From contig CALUND010000018.1 of NCBI GenBank assembly GCA_944321925.1, positions 1-43,554 of the forward strand: a DNA stretch of 43,554 nucleotides. Reading direction: 5' to 3'. Shown here one piece after another: positions 17,284 to 25,614 of the stretch; position 1 is the stretch's first letter; the number at the start of each line of letters is the position of its first letter. Source of the stretch: an uncultured Rikenellaceae bacterium. Lineage in GTDB: Bacteria; Bacteroidota; Bacteroidia; Bacteroidales; Rikenellaceae. The position numbers were made by a program, and so were the translations under genes. The notes beneath the pieces are model-generated. The model saw only the letters and a list, made by a program, of their open reading frames with translations. It had not been told where the DNA came from and did not search any database.

Positions 17284-18609
17284 TTAAGCCTCCTTAGGCC
17301 AATATTTGGCCACCATTTCCTCTTTGATGGCGGTTTCTGCCGGCGTGAAATATTTGGCGAAGAGAGCCCAGGCCGTATCGAGCATCTCCGTGATATCGAT
17401 ATTCACATCGATTGCCAGCAGCTTCTCCGAATAGTCATGAGCAAACTTGAGGGTTCGTTCGTCGTAATCCGACAGGTCGAAACCGTTCTCCAGCTTGGTT
17501 TTGGCGTTGGCCGCATCGGCATAAAGACGGACAGCGGCATTCATCACCTGCGGATGATCCTCGCGGGTCTTCTTTCCGATCACGAGCTGTTTGAGTCGCG
17601 AAAGGCTGCGGAACGGGTCGACGATCACCTTACCGGTATCGGAGTCGTTACGCAGGAAGAGCTGACCTTCGGTGATGTATCCCGTGTTGTCGGGCACGGC
17701 ATGCGTGATATCTCCGCCCGAGAGGGTCGTCACGGCGATGATGGTGATCGATCCTCCGTTCGGCAGCTGCACGGCTTTCTCATAGATCTTGGCCAGGTCG
17801 GAATAGAGCGAACCCGGCATGGAATCCTTCGAAGGAATCTGGTCCATACGGTTGGAGACGATGGCCAACGCATCGGCATAGAGTGTCATGTCGGTAAGGA
17901 GTACCAACACCTTTTCACCCTTGTCCACCGCGAAATATTCGGCAGCCGTCAGAGCCATATCCGGGACGAGGAGTCGCTCCACCGGGGGATTCTCCGTCGT
18001 ATTGACGAAGCTGACGATACGGTCGAGGGCTCCGGCGTTCTCGAAGACATTCTTGAAGTAGAGGAAATCGTCGTTGGTCATACCCATACCGCCCAGGATA
18101 ATCTTATCGGCCTTGGCACGCAGGGCCACATTGGCCATCACCTGGTTGTAGGGTTGATCGGGATCGGCAAAGAAGGGGATCTTCTGACCCGACACGATCG
18201 TATTGTTAAGGTCGATACCGGCAATACCGGTTGCAATCAGTTCGCTCGGCTGGATACGCCGGAAGGGGTTGACCGTCGGTCCGCCGATCTCGCGCGACTC
18301 GCCTTCGAGTTGTTCGCCGCCCTCGAGAGGTTCGCCATAGGCATTGAAGAATCGTCCGGCCAGGTCGTCGCTGACATTGAGTTTCGGAGGTTCGCCATGG
18401 AAGATCACCTCGGAGTCGGTCGCAATGCCCTCCGTTCCGGAAAAGACCTGCAGGGTGACATTGTCCCCATTCACCTTTACGACCTGCGCCAACTTTCCGC
18501 CCACCGTGGCCAACTCGTCGTTGCCGATGCCGGAGGCTTTCAGGCTGACGGTGGCCTTGGTGATGTTGTCGATCTTGGTATATATTTTCTGAAATGCTCT
18601 CGTTGCCAT
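17284..18609 (-). CDS. ntpB: V-type ATPase subunit B (non-catalytic)
   Basis: Regulatory nucleotide-site subunit that alternates with subunit A in the A3B3 head. The 441 residues show 'IQPSELIATGIAGIDLNNTIVSGQKIPFF' and 'VLVLLTDMTLYADALAIVSNR', without a P-loop, as expected for B subunits. The protein starts 2 bp after the ntpA stop. 'YPGSLYSDLAKIYE'-like sequence ('MPGSLYSDLAKIYEKA') is a family landmark. Length is slightly short of the usual 455-465. Confidence 0.96.
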   Translation of the reverse strand: MATRAFQKIYTKIDNITKATVSLKASGIGNDELATVGGKLAQVVKVNGDNVTLQVFSGTEGIATDSEVIFHGEPPKLNVSDDLAGRFFNAYGEPLEGGEQLEGESREIGGPTVNPFRRIQPSELIATGIAGIDLNNTIVSGQKIPFFADPDQPYNQVMANVALRAKADKIILGGMGMTNDDFLYFKNVFENAGALDRIVSFVNTTENPPVERLLVPDMALTAAEYFAVDKGEKVLVLLTDMTLYADALAIVSNRMDQIPSKDSMPGSLYSDLAKIYEKAVQLPNGGSITIIAVTTLSGGDITHAVPDNTGYITEGQLFLRNDSDTGKVIVDPFRSLSRLKQLVIGKKTREDHPQVMNAAVRLYADAANAKTKLENGFDLSDYDERTLKFAHDYSEKLLAIDVNIDITEMLDTAWALFAKYFTPAETAIKEEMVAKYWPKEA

Positions 18610-18611
18610 AC

Positions 18612-20375
18612 TTAGTTCGCTTTAATCTCTTTGTTGGACACCATTTCCATGATCTGCTTCTCGTAAGCTTCGAATTTCTCGCTCTTCCACTCGGAGTAGT
18701 TCATCTGCTTGAAGAGGTTGATCAGCCCCTTAAAGAATTCGATCGTCTCTTCGAATCCTCCGAAATTGAACTTACGACCGCAGATGTCGAGCACCAGATC
18801 GTACATGTATTTTTGGCGCTCCAGCGGACAGTTGGCATCGATGGCATCGAAAGCGTCCTGCTGCAGGATCACGAAATCGATCAGCTCGCCCTTCCAGAAT
18901 CGCTCGTGGTACTCGACCGGCACACCGTCGTCGCCCAGAATGTTGATCTGCTCGGAAGCCTCCTTGCCACGCTGAACGATCGTCTTGCCTTCGTAGACCT
19001 TGTCCACCCATCCGGCCTCGATACGATCGTCGAGGTAAGTCCGGATCTCGGGATACTCCAGGTATTTCGAGTAGCTGTCGAGCGGATCGATCGCCGGGTA
19101 GCGTTTGCTGTCGGCACGCCCCTGCGAAAGGGCATAGAAACAACGGGCCGCCTTCTTGGTCGATTCGGTCACCGGCTCTTTCAGGTTACCTCCGGCAGGC
19201 GACACGGTACCGATAAAGGTCACCGAACCGCTCTCGCCGTTCGGCAAAACGACCATACCGGCTCGGGCATAGAAGTTCGAGATGATAGCCGAGAGGTCCA
19301 TCGGGAATGCGTCCTGTCCGGGAAGCTCCTCGAGTCGGTTACTCATCTCACGGAGTGCCTGGGCCCAACGCGAAGTCGAGTCGGCGAGAATCAGCACCTT
19401 CAACCCCATGGCCCGATAGTATTCACCGATTGTCATACCCGTATAGACGGAAGCCTCACGGGCAGCCACCGGCATGTTCGACGTATTGCAGATGATCGTC
19501 GTACGTTCGATCAGTTTGTGTCCCGTATGAGGGTCGTCGAGTTTCGGGAACTCGGCGAAGATCTCCACCACCTCGTTGGCACGCTCGCCGCACGCCACCA
19601 TGATGATCACATCGGCATCGGCCTGTTTCGAGATAGCGTGCTGGAGCACGGTTTTTCCGGCGCCGAACGGACCCGGAATGAATCCCGTACCACCGTCGGC
19701 AATCGGGTTGAAGGTATCGATGGCCCGTACGCCGGTCTCCATGATCTTCGTCGGACGCGGTTTCTCGGTATAGGCACGGATCGCCTGTTTCACGGGCCAT
19801 TTCTGCACCATGGTGATGGCATGGTCCTGGCCTTCGGCATCCGTAACCACGGCAACCGTATCGGTCACCTTATAGGATCCGCTCGGCACGACACTCTTCA
19901 CTACGTAGGTGTCGGTCATCACGAACGGCACCATGATTTTATGTTTCACCCAGATCTCCTGCACCTCGCCGAGCCACGAGCCTGCACTCACCTTATCGCC
20001 CGGCTTGGCCAGCGGGGTGAAATCCCACTTCTTCTCATAATCCACCGGATCGGTGATCGAGCCGCGTTCGATGAACAGGCCCTTCATCTTGGCCAGGTCG
20101 TTCTGCAAACCGTCGTAGCTCTGCGAAAGGATTCCGGGAGCCAATGTCGCTTCCAACATGTGTCCCTGAAATTCGACGCGATCGCCGATCTTGAGTCCGC
20201 GGGTGCTGTCAAACACCTGCACATAGGCGTCGTCGCCGATCACCTTGATGACCTCCGCCATCATCTGCGTCTCCCCGAGCCAAACGTGACAGATCTCGTT
20301 TTGCGAGACAGGCCCGTCGGCCTTCACCACCACGAGGTTGGAGACAATTCCTGATACTTGCCCTGTAGTCTTCAT
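18612..20375 (-). CDS. ntpA: V-type ATPase subunit A (catalytic)
   Basis: Catalytic subunit of the V1 head: ATP hydrolysis or synthesis coupled to ion flow. The 587 residues include the P-loop 'GPFGAGKT' (235-242), the catalytic glutamate region 'GERANEVVEI' with E264 and R265, and the bulge domain (about 115-200) that separates subunit A from F-type beta. 'DSTSRWAQALREMSNRLEELPG' is the Walker B-adjacent landmark. It is 9 bp after the DUF2764 gene and 2 bp before ntpB. No residue expected for catalysis is missing. Confidence 0.98.
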   Translation of the reverse strand: MKTTGQVSGIVSNLVVVKADGPVSQNEICHVWLGETQMMAEVIKVIGDDAYVQVFDSTRGLKIGDRVEFQGHMLEATLAPGILSQSYDGLQNDLAKMKGLFIERGSITDPVDYEKKWDFTPLAKPGDKVSAGSWLGEVQEIWVKHKIMVPFVMTDTYVVKSVVPSGSYKVTDTVAVVTDAEGQDHAITMVQKWPVKQAIRAYTEKPRPTKIMETGVRAIDTFNPIADGGTGFIPGPFGAGKTVLQHAISKQADADVIIMVACGERANEVVEIFAEFPKLDDPHTGHKLIERTTIICNTSNMPVAAREASVYTGMTIGEYYRAMGLKVLILADSTSRWAQALREMSNRLEELPGQDAFPMDLSAIISNFYARAGMVVLPNGESGSVTFIGTVSPAGGNLKEPVTESTKKAARCFYALSQGRADSKRYPAIDPLDSYSKYLEYPEIRTYLDDRIEAGWVDKVYEGKTIVQRGKEASEQINILGDDGVPVEYHERFWKGELIDFVILQQDAFDAIDANCPLERQKYMYDLVLDICGRKFNFGGFEETIEFFKGLINLFKQMNYSEWKSEKFEAYEKQIMEMVSNKEIKAN

Positions 20376-20384
20376 GCTATCGTT

Positions 20385-21254
20385 TTATTCTTGTTTCTGT
20401 TCATTCAGGAGCTCGCGCTCTTCGGCCTGCCGGATACGATCGCCGGCACCGAGCGAAGCCACGAGTCTCTCATACATCTCCCGGCCCACGGCAGGAGAGA
20501 GCACCGTCCAGCGATGGACGATATTCACGCGTACCAGATAGCCCAAAATGGCATCCATGTCGAAATAGTTGAAAGCGGTCAGCTCTTCCGACTTATCCCA
20601 GCGCACCAGGTCGATCCGACGCTCCTTCTCGACGAGATTTCCCTCGTCGTTCATCGCGGCGATCACGGTATCGAGATACTCCAGCTCCCCTTTCAATCCG
20701 AAATCGGCGGCCGAACTCCGCGTAAGCGCATCGACGACATCGCCTCCGCCGACCACTACCTCGGCCGGGCTCCACCCTTTCGAACGAGCCGAGAAAGCGG
20801 CGATCACATTGCGCAGATTGCGATCGAATGCGCTCCAGTTGCGCAAAAAGCCGTTGGACGATTTGGCGCACGCCCCATAATAGGCGGTGAAAAGCGCCCG
20901 TTCCAATTTTTGTGCAGTGTCCACCTCGTCGGAATCCGCATTGTCCGGATCGGCGAACGCCGTCAGGATGCGGCCGATGAAGGGAGGCAATGTTTGCGGT
21001 CGTTGCACTTCGGCTTCAAGCTCCTCCCGACCGTAATTCCCCAACGTGTTGAACGCCGACCGACCCGCCTTGATATGGAGAATATTCTCTATATCGTACC
21101 AGGTGTAGAACAACCGGAGCGTCCGCAGGTCTTTTTTGGAGAGTTGCTCACGAATCTCGTCCAGGATGACCTTGGCGTCGAATCCTTTGTTCTCGGAATC
21201 GAGGGAATACTCCCTGAGCCCCGCCACCAGCGTATAATACTCCCGACCGAACAT
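20385..21254 (-). CDS. DUF2764 protein of the V-ATPase operon
   Basis: A 289-residue soluble protein that begins 'MFGREYYTLVAGLREYS'. It fits DUF2764, which is found in V-ATPase operons of Bacteroidota, spirochaetes and chlamydiae at exactly this place between E and A. There is no signal peptide or membrane segment. Helical stretches with 'LRTLRLFYTWYDIENI' and 'FNYFDMDAILGYLVRVNIVHRW' resemble the C-subunit layout, so it may be the functional counterpart of subunit C (central-stalk cap). This is inference from position. It starts on the base after the ntpE stop codon (21255-21257). Confidence 0.8.
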   Translation of the reverse strand: MFGREYYTLVAGLREYSLDSENKGFDAKVILDEIREQLSKKDLRTLRLFYTWYDIENILHIKAGRSAFNTLGNYGREELEAEVQRPQTLPPFIGRILTAFADPDNADSDEVDTAQKLERALFTAYYGACAKSSNGFLRNWSAFDRNLRNVIAAFSARSKGWSPAEVVVGGGDVVDALTRSSAADFGLKGELEYLDTVIAAMNDEGNLVEKERRIDLVRWDKSEELTAFNYFDMDAILGYLVRVNIVHRWTVLSPAVGREMYERLVASLGAGDRIRQAEERELLNEQKQE

Positions 21255-21872
21255 CTACTTCGTTCCGTAAAGAAGGGTGGAGACTTTGTCGCGCAAATAT
21301 TCTCCGAGCAGAGCATCGAAATCCTCGTCGGAGAAACTGATGTAGTAACCGCCATCCTTGGCGCCCACCTTGAAGCCGCTTTTCACCGATTTGCTGTAAC
21401 CCACCTCGATGCCTGCATCGAGCAGTTCGGCAGCGCTTCCGGCAAAAGCCTTATCGAACAGCTCCTGCTTCCCTGCGGGGAGCAACGCCTGCAACGAAAC
21501 TTTCCCCGTAGAGGCGCCGTTCCAATTCTTAGCCACAGCCAACAGCAGCTCCTTGACAAAGGCCGGATCGAGATTCGCCTGTTTCACCCCGTCCGACACG
21601 CTTTTGGTCACGATAACGGAGGCGATCTCCGCCTTGATCTTAGCAACAGCCTGTTTCCCGGCCAATGCAATCTCGGTCAGGGTATTCTTGCGCAGCTCGT
21701 CGGCAGAAGCCTGAGCCTTTTTGAGGATGGAGTCCGCCTCGGCCTTCGCATCGGCCACGATCCGTTTTGCCTGAGCCTGTGCGTCGGCCACCAGCTTGTC
21801 GGCATCCGAACGGCCTTTCGAAAGCCCCTCATCGTAGAGCTTCTTGGTGAGTTCCTGAAGTTTGTTTTCCAT
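21255..21872 (-). CDS. ntpE: V-type ATPase subunit E (peripheral stalk)
   Basis: Peripheral-stalk subunit that holds the head against rotation. The 205 residues begin with a long, alanine- and lysine-rich coiled coil (about 1-95, 'ADKLVADAQAQAKRIVADAKAEADSIL') and end in a globular domain that contacts the head ('GYYISFSDEDFDALLGEYLRDKVS'). It starts 34 bp after the DUF4301 gene and touches the DUF2764 gene directly. No subunit G partner, usually the other stalk strand, is seen in the operon. Confidence 0.93.
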   Translation of the reverse strand: MENKLQELTKKLYDEGLSKGRSDADKLVADAQAQAKRIVADAKAEADSILKKAQASADELRKNTLTEIALAGKQAVAKIKAEIASVIVTKSVSDGVKQANLDPAFVKELLLAVAKNWNGASTGKVSLQALLPAGKQELFDKAFAGSAAELLDAGIEVGYSKSVKSGFKVGAKDGGYYISFSDEDFDALLGEYLRDKVSTLLYGTK

Positions 21873-21906
21873 AGTTTTTTATCTCTTTATTTCAGATTTT
21901 TCCTTG

Positions 21907-23346
21907 TCAGGCCTGATGTTCGGCACGAAGCAGATCACCGACCTCTTTCACCGGCGTGAAGGTCGATACAGGCACTTCGGCAAACACCGTGATCCATCGG
22001 GCCATCGCGCCGTTCCAAAGTCCCGGCAACTCCTGGGCCAGCAATTCACGACCGTCCTTCGATTTTCGGGAGATGAATCCCGTAGCCGGATCGACATAGC
22101 GTTCCAGATCGAACCGCTCGCCCCGGTAATTTTTCGTACCGCAGACCAGGTCCACCGGGTTGAAATGGGTAGCCTGCCTCATCAAACCGGCATCCTCGGG
22201 GGCAATTTGCGACGATTCGGCGATCTGAAGCGACACCGTACCATCCTCGTTACGCACCCAGAACGGTCCGCCGCCCGGTTCTCCCTCGTTGCGAACCATG
22301 CCGCAAACTCGAATCGGACGATCGAGCAAACTCCGCAACAAACGCTCGTCGCAAACCTCGGACAACTCCGTGCTCAACTCCTCGCGGATGAAACGAGCCA
22401 CCTCCGCCAGATCGGCCTGTCCCTCGTCCATCGCACGAAGATACCCGAATACCCTCGCCTGCAGTGCGAGCAGCAAACCGGCCAGCATCCGTTTAAAATG
22501 TACCGTATCCGCCTTACGGGCATCCACGGTCACGTTATCGATATTCTTAATAAAAATCAGATCGGCATCGATCTCCCCCAAATTACCGATCAGAGCGCCA
22601 TGCCCTGCAGGACGAAACAACAGCGTGCCGTCGTCATTTCGGAAGGGCGTTCCGTCGGGATTGGCGGCAATCGTATCGGTCGACGGTTTCTGGATCGAAT
22701 ACGAGATCTCGTAATGTACGCCGAACCGCTCCTCATAACGGGGAGCAACCGATGCAATCAGTCGTTCGAAATCGGCCCTGTGTTCCGGAGAGACTGTGAA
22801 ATGGATCCTAACCTCTCCCTTCGAGGCGGCATAAAGTGCCCCTTCGACCAGATGCTCCTCGACCGCCGTACGAACCTCTCCGTCATAACGATGGAACAGC
22901 ACGAGGCCCTTCGGTTTCGTCCCGTAGTGCAAACCATCGCCCACGATGGCTCCGACAATCTCTTTTTCAGAAGCCCCGGCAGGCAAAAATGCCTTCAACG
23001 CTTCATAAAACGGGAAGCGCTCCAATTGGCCCAGCAGCCGATCGACTCCCGGAGATCGTTTACCCTCATTCAAAAAGGCATAAAGGTCTTTGAACATGCG
23101 AGTTGCCGCACCGGACGCCGGCACGAACTTGACAACCTTGAGTTTCGGCGAAACCGTCTTATACAGATCGACCAGACGATTTTGTTCGGCTTTATCCGGA
23201 ACCCGGATACCCTTCCCGACCGAAGCGGGTGCAACAACTTGCAGATAGGGGAACCCTTTCCGGAATCGATCGAGTTGATTTTTAACAGACTCCACACTCA
23301 AAGAGTGTGCCTCGATCTGTTTCGCATCATTCGCCGAAAACTTCAT
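21907..23346 (-). CDS. DUF4301 family protein
   Basis: A 479-residue soluble protein of the DUF4301 family from Bacteroidota. The start ATG at 23346 was preferred over a GTG at 23358. The motif 'VPASGAATRMFK' (75-86) resembles the glycine-rich nucleotide-binding loop of sugar-nucleotidyltransferase-like folds, and 'LFRPAGHGALIGNL' recalls UDP-sugar pyrophosphorylases. That suggests nucleotidyltransferase activity, which is unproven. It is the first gene of the minus-strand unit that continues with ntpE 34 bp later, so it would be co-expressed with the V-ATPase unless an internal promoter exists. Confidence 0.82.
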   Translation of the reverse strand: MKFSANDAKQIEAHSLSVESVKNQLDRFRKGFPYLQVVAPASVGKGIRVPDKAEQNRLVDLYKTVSPKLKVVKFVPASGAATRMFKDLYAFLNEGKRSPGVDRLLGQLERFPFYEALKAFLPAGASEKEIVGAIVGDGLHYGTKPKGLVLFHRYDGEVRTAVEEHLVEGALYAASKGEVRIHFTVSPEHRADFERLIASVAPRYEERFGVHYEISYSIQKPSTDTIAANPDGTPFRNDDGTLLFRPAGHGALIGNLGEIDADLIFIKNIDNVTVDARKADTVHFKRMLAGLLLALQARVFGYLRAMDEGQADLAEVARFIREELSTELSEVCDERLLRSLLDRPIRVCGMVRNEGEPGGGPFWVRNEDGTVSLQIAESSQIAPEDAGLMRQATHFNPVDLVCGTKNYRGERFDLERYVDPATGFISRKSKDGRELLAQELPGLWNGAMARWITVFAEVPVSTFTPVKEVGDLLRAEHQA

Positions 23347-23383
23347 TTTCAAATACACTAAACAGGGGACGTGAATTCGGATT

Positions 23384-23391
23384 CAAAGATA
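23384..23391 (-). promoter_or_regulatory. -7 box of the DUF4301/V-ATPase operon
   Basis: TATCTTTG on the minus strand fits TAnnTTTG, 37 bp upstream of the DUF4301 ATG. A clear -33 TTTG at 19-21 bp is not present, so it is either weak or activator dependent. Confidence 0.45.
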
Positions 23392-23621
23392 AGCATTTTT
23401 CCTGAGAAACCGCTTTGAACAGTGCCTTTCTTGTCGGAAAATATGGTCTAAAACAGACGGATTCATGCTTATTTTTCCATTGTCACCTCCGGGAGCCATG
23501 CTAATGACCTCCGAAAGATCGACAAAACAGGAACGCTCCACGACGAACCCGCCCAAATCATCCGCTTTCAATCTCTTTTTTTTAACTACACCACACAAAA
23601 GGCCCGATTACTCGAAAATAC

Positions 23622-23649
23622 AAAAAGGCCCGATCATTCGGACCTTTTT
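23622..23649 (-). terminator. Terminator after tRNA-Arg
   Basis: A 12-bp stem (AAAAAGGCCCGA with TCGGACCTTTTT, one G-U pair on the minus strand) with a 4-nt loop, 12 bp beyond the tRNA 3' end. The terminal T5 is on the minus strand. Confidence 0.85.
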
Positions 23650-23661
23650 GGCAAATCATCG

Positions 23662-23733
23662 TAGTCCCAACAGGACTCGAACCTGTATTTAGGGTTTAGG
23701 AAACCCTCGTTCTATCCCTTGAACTATGAGACC
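23662..23733 (-). tRNA. tRNA-Arg, anticodon CCU
   Basis: The minus strand folds as a cloverleaf: 7-bp acceptor (GGTCTCA with TGGGACT, G-U wobbles, first pair G-U), D stem GTTC/GAAC, anticodon stem AGGGT/ACCCT with loop TTCCTAA, T stem ACAGG/CCTGT with loop TTCGAGT, and discriminator A. The anticodon is CCT and reads AGG. The 3' CCA is not encoded. It lies 12 bp after the plsX stop and is followed by a terminator, so it is probably transcribed with plsX. Confidence 0.93.
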
Positions 23734-23745
23734 GAAAAACGGAAA

Positions 23746-24693
23746 TCAATCGAATGCCGCCTTGATCTTACCGACCAGATCGGCCCGAACGGTCTTCTCC
23801 GTCTGGAGAATCATGTTGCGGATCGCCTTGGGTGTGGAGCATCCGTGACCGATAATCACGGTGGAATTGATACCCAGAACGGGAGTTCCTCCGACATTCT
23901 CGTAGTTGAGTCCGTCGAGGAAATCGTTGTCCTTCATTCCCAACGCCCGCATGATCTCGAAAAAGCTCTCGGCCTCTTTGAGGGCAATGTTTCCCACAAA
24001 ACCGTCGCACACGATCACATCGGCCACTTCGCCTGAAAAGAGATGTTTTCCCTCCACATTACCGACAAACCGATAGAAAGAATTGCCTTCCATCAATTCA
24101 TAGGCAGCCTTAGAGGTCAGGTTTCCCTTTTCTTTCTCTTCGCCGATGTTGAGCAGTCCGACCCGCGGGTTCTCAATACCCAATACATTTTTCGCATAGA
24201 GGCTGCCGATCATACCGTACTGATCGAGCACATCGGGTCTCACGTCCACATTCAACCCCACATCGAGCAAAAGGGCCGTCTTGCCGCCCATCACGGGGAT
24301 GTGGGAAGAGATCGTCGGACGAATGATCCCTTCGATCGCCTTCACGGTATACATCGAGCCGACCAACATGGCCCCGGTGCTACCGGCACTTGCGAAGCCA
24401 TCGATCTTACCCGCCTTGAGATAACCGAATCCTACGGCAATGCTCGAATTGGGTTTCTTCAGGAATGCATGGGCCGGATGATCGGACATGGTGATAACCT
24501 CCGTTGTCGGAACGATATCGAATGCATCATCCGATACCCCACCGCTTCGAAGAACCGGTCGGATTGCCTCCGGATCGCCGAAAAGGACAATCCGGGTATC
24601 GGCACCCACCCTTTCGAGTGCCTCGATAGCTCCACGAACCGCTGCTTCAGGGGCGTAATCGCCACCCATCGCATCCAAACCAATCTTCAGCAT
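23746..24693 (-). CDS. plsX: Phosphate acyltransferase PlsX
   Basis: Converts acyl-ACP and phosphate to acyl-phosphate for phospholipid synthesis (the PlsX/PlsY route). The 315-residue protein opens with 'IGLDAMGGDYAPE' and has 'FASAGSTGAMLVGS', 'LLDVGLNVDVRP', 'LLNIGEEKEKG' and 'IVCDGFVGNIALK', all family landmarks. It starts 28 bp after rpmF, in the common order DUF177-rpmF-plsX. The usual next gene, fabH, is absent; a tRNA-Arg follows instead. Confidence 0.97.
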   Translation of the reverse strand: MLKIGLDAMGGDYAPEAAVRGAIEALERVGADTRIVLFGDPEAIRPVLRSGGVSDDAFDIVPTTEVITMSDHPAHAFLKKPNSSIAVGFGYLKAGKIDGFASAGSTGAMLVGSMYTVKAIEGIIRPTISSHIPVMGGKTALLLDVGLNVDVRPDVLDQYGMIGSLYAKNVLGIENPRVGLLNIGEEKEKGNLTSKAAYELMEGNSFYRFVGNVEGKHLFSGEVADVIVCDGFVGNIALKEAESFFEIMRALGMKDNDFLDGLNYENVGGTPVLGINSTVIIGHGCSTPKAIRNMILQTEKTVRADLVGKIKAAFD

Positions 24694-24721
24694 ACGCGCT
24701 GCGAACTCGTTTATAAAAAAA

Positions 24722-24904
24722 TTATTCCGCCTTCTTCTCTACGGCGAACTTGCCCCTGTAGAAACCGCACTCAGGGCATACGTGATGATACAATACGGTC
24801 GAACCGCAATTCGAGCAGGTTGCTATGGTCGGAGCGATCGCTTTGTAGTGGGTTCTTCTCTTGTCTCTCCGGGTCGAAGAGACCTTGTGCTTAGGATGTG
24901 CCAT
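24722..24904 (-). CDS. rpmF: 50S ribosomal protein L32
   Basis: A 60-residue basic protein. 'MAHPKHKVSSTRRDKRRTHYK' is the L32 N-terminus. Four cysteines (C30, C33, C43, C46) form the zinc-binding site of the C+ form, so expression may need zinc. It lies between DUF177 and plsX, the arrangement found in many bacteria. Confidence 0.98.
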   Translation of the reverse strand: MAHPKHKVSSTRRDKRRTHYKAIAPTIATCSNCGSTVLYHHVCPECGFYRGKFAVEKKAE

Positions 24905-24944
24905 AACAAATTGTTTATTTATTAGTTATACCTCTTTTTTCTAT

Positions 24945-25508
24945 TTAATCCTTCTTTGTATCGTCATCTTTCAATTCGCGCAACCCGGCCCAACGGGGAT
25001 CCACCTCCGCACCCTGTTCCGAGGCTGCCGCCAACCGGTCGAATTCCGCTTCGCTCACGATCCGGAAGCGCCCCAGCATGTCGGGGTTGCACAACGGATT
25101 GCCCAACGCATCGAGTGGGTGGACCCGCTGATAAGGAAGGCTGAGAACAATACTCTCGTAAATGTACTGTCCCAGATCGAGCAGATCCTCCGCCGGATGA
25201 ATCCAGATCACCTCGCCGTCCGAATCCTGCTCCTCCTCGGAAAACTTCACGACCGGATGCCCCTTGAAGTGGACCGGCAATACACAATCTTCCAAACAAC
25301 GGTCGCACGGCACGGTCACCTCTCCGTCGATCGTCACCTGCAGATCGAACATCGACGGTTTCTTGAGAAGGACGACCTCGGCATGTGCCCGCCCATCCTT
25401 GATACCGCATCCGCCATAAGCGGCAAAGAACGACCCATCCACATCGAAATCGAAACGATGCGGTCCGGGTCCGAGCCCTTTATAAGCTATGGTATATCCT
25501 TTGTTCAC
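24945..25508 (-). CDS. DUF177 (YceD) protein
   Basis: A 187-residue protein of the YceD/DUF177 family, encoded beside rpmF in most bacteria and linked to large ribosomal RNA maturation. The paired cysteines C68 and C71 in 'VPCDRCLEDC' are the family signature. An ATG at 25616 would overlap the promoter and add an unlike 36 residues; the GTG at 25508 ('NKGYTIAYKGLGPG') fits the family start and the promoter at 25536-25566. It leads the DUF177-rpmF-plsX-tRNA unit, with 40 bp to rpmF. Confidence 0.85.
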   Translation of the reverse strand: MNKGYTIAYKGLGPGPHRFDFDVDGSFFAAYGGCGIKDGRAHAEVVLLKKPSMFDLQVTIDGEVTVPCDRCLEDCVLPVHFKGHPVVKFSEEEQDSDGEVIWIHPAEDLLDLGQYIYESIVLSLPYQRVHPLDALGNPLCNPDMLGRFRIVSEAEFDRLAAASEQGAEVDPRWAGLRELKDDDTKKD

Positions 25509-25535
25509 AGCTACAGACCGGTATACAATGGGGTG

Positions 25536-25566
25536 CAAAGTTATAAAAAAACTTTCCAAATACAAA
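25536..25566 (-). promoter_or_regulatory. Promoter of DUF177-rpmF-plsX-tRNA-Arg
   Basis: On the minus strand TTTG (25566-25563), 19 bp, TAACTTTG (25543-25536): a perfect match to TTTG-N19-TAnnTTTG. It is 27 bp upstream of the GTG start and its position supports that start over the upstream ATG. Confidence 0.88.
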
Positions 25567-25584
25567 GAATTCGCCAATAGTTTA

Positions 25585-25592
25585 TAACTTTG
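25585..25592 (+). promoter_or_regulatory. -7 box of the divergent unknown gene
   Basis: TAACTTTG on the plus strand, a perfect TAnnTTTG 22 bp before the ATG at 25615. The -33 position lies inside the opposing promoter and is poor. It reads outward from the same 60-bp stretch that drives DUF177. Confidence 0.55.
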
Positions 25593-25614
25593 AGGCACGA
25601 ACGAAGATGAGTTC

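Larger units (their letters stand above)
23347..23661 (-). other. Gap upstream of DUF4301 (no gene)
   Basis: 315 bp between the V-ATPase operon and the tRNA-Arg gene. It contains the tRNA terminator (23622-23649), the probable DUF4301 -7 box (23384-23391), and a 12-bp direct repeat AAAAGGCCCGAT (23597-23608 and 23623-23634), of which the second copy is part of the terminator stem. The open frames in it are short and look random. I see no RNA gene. Confidence 0.55.

Noticed and set aside
14273..21959. Long plus-strand open frames (943, 586, 533 and 392 residues) across the V-ATPase region
   Set aside because: They lie exactly antisense to well-conserved V-ATPase genes, have odd amino acid composition (His, Arg, Asp runs) and no family motifs. 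They arise from codon bias of the genes on the other strand.
23383..23598. 71-residue minus-strand frame upstream of DUF4301
   Set aside because: Overlaps the -7 box, has no family, and its ends fit neither a promoter nor an operon.
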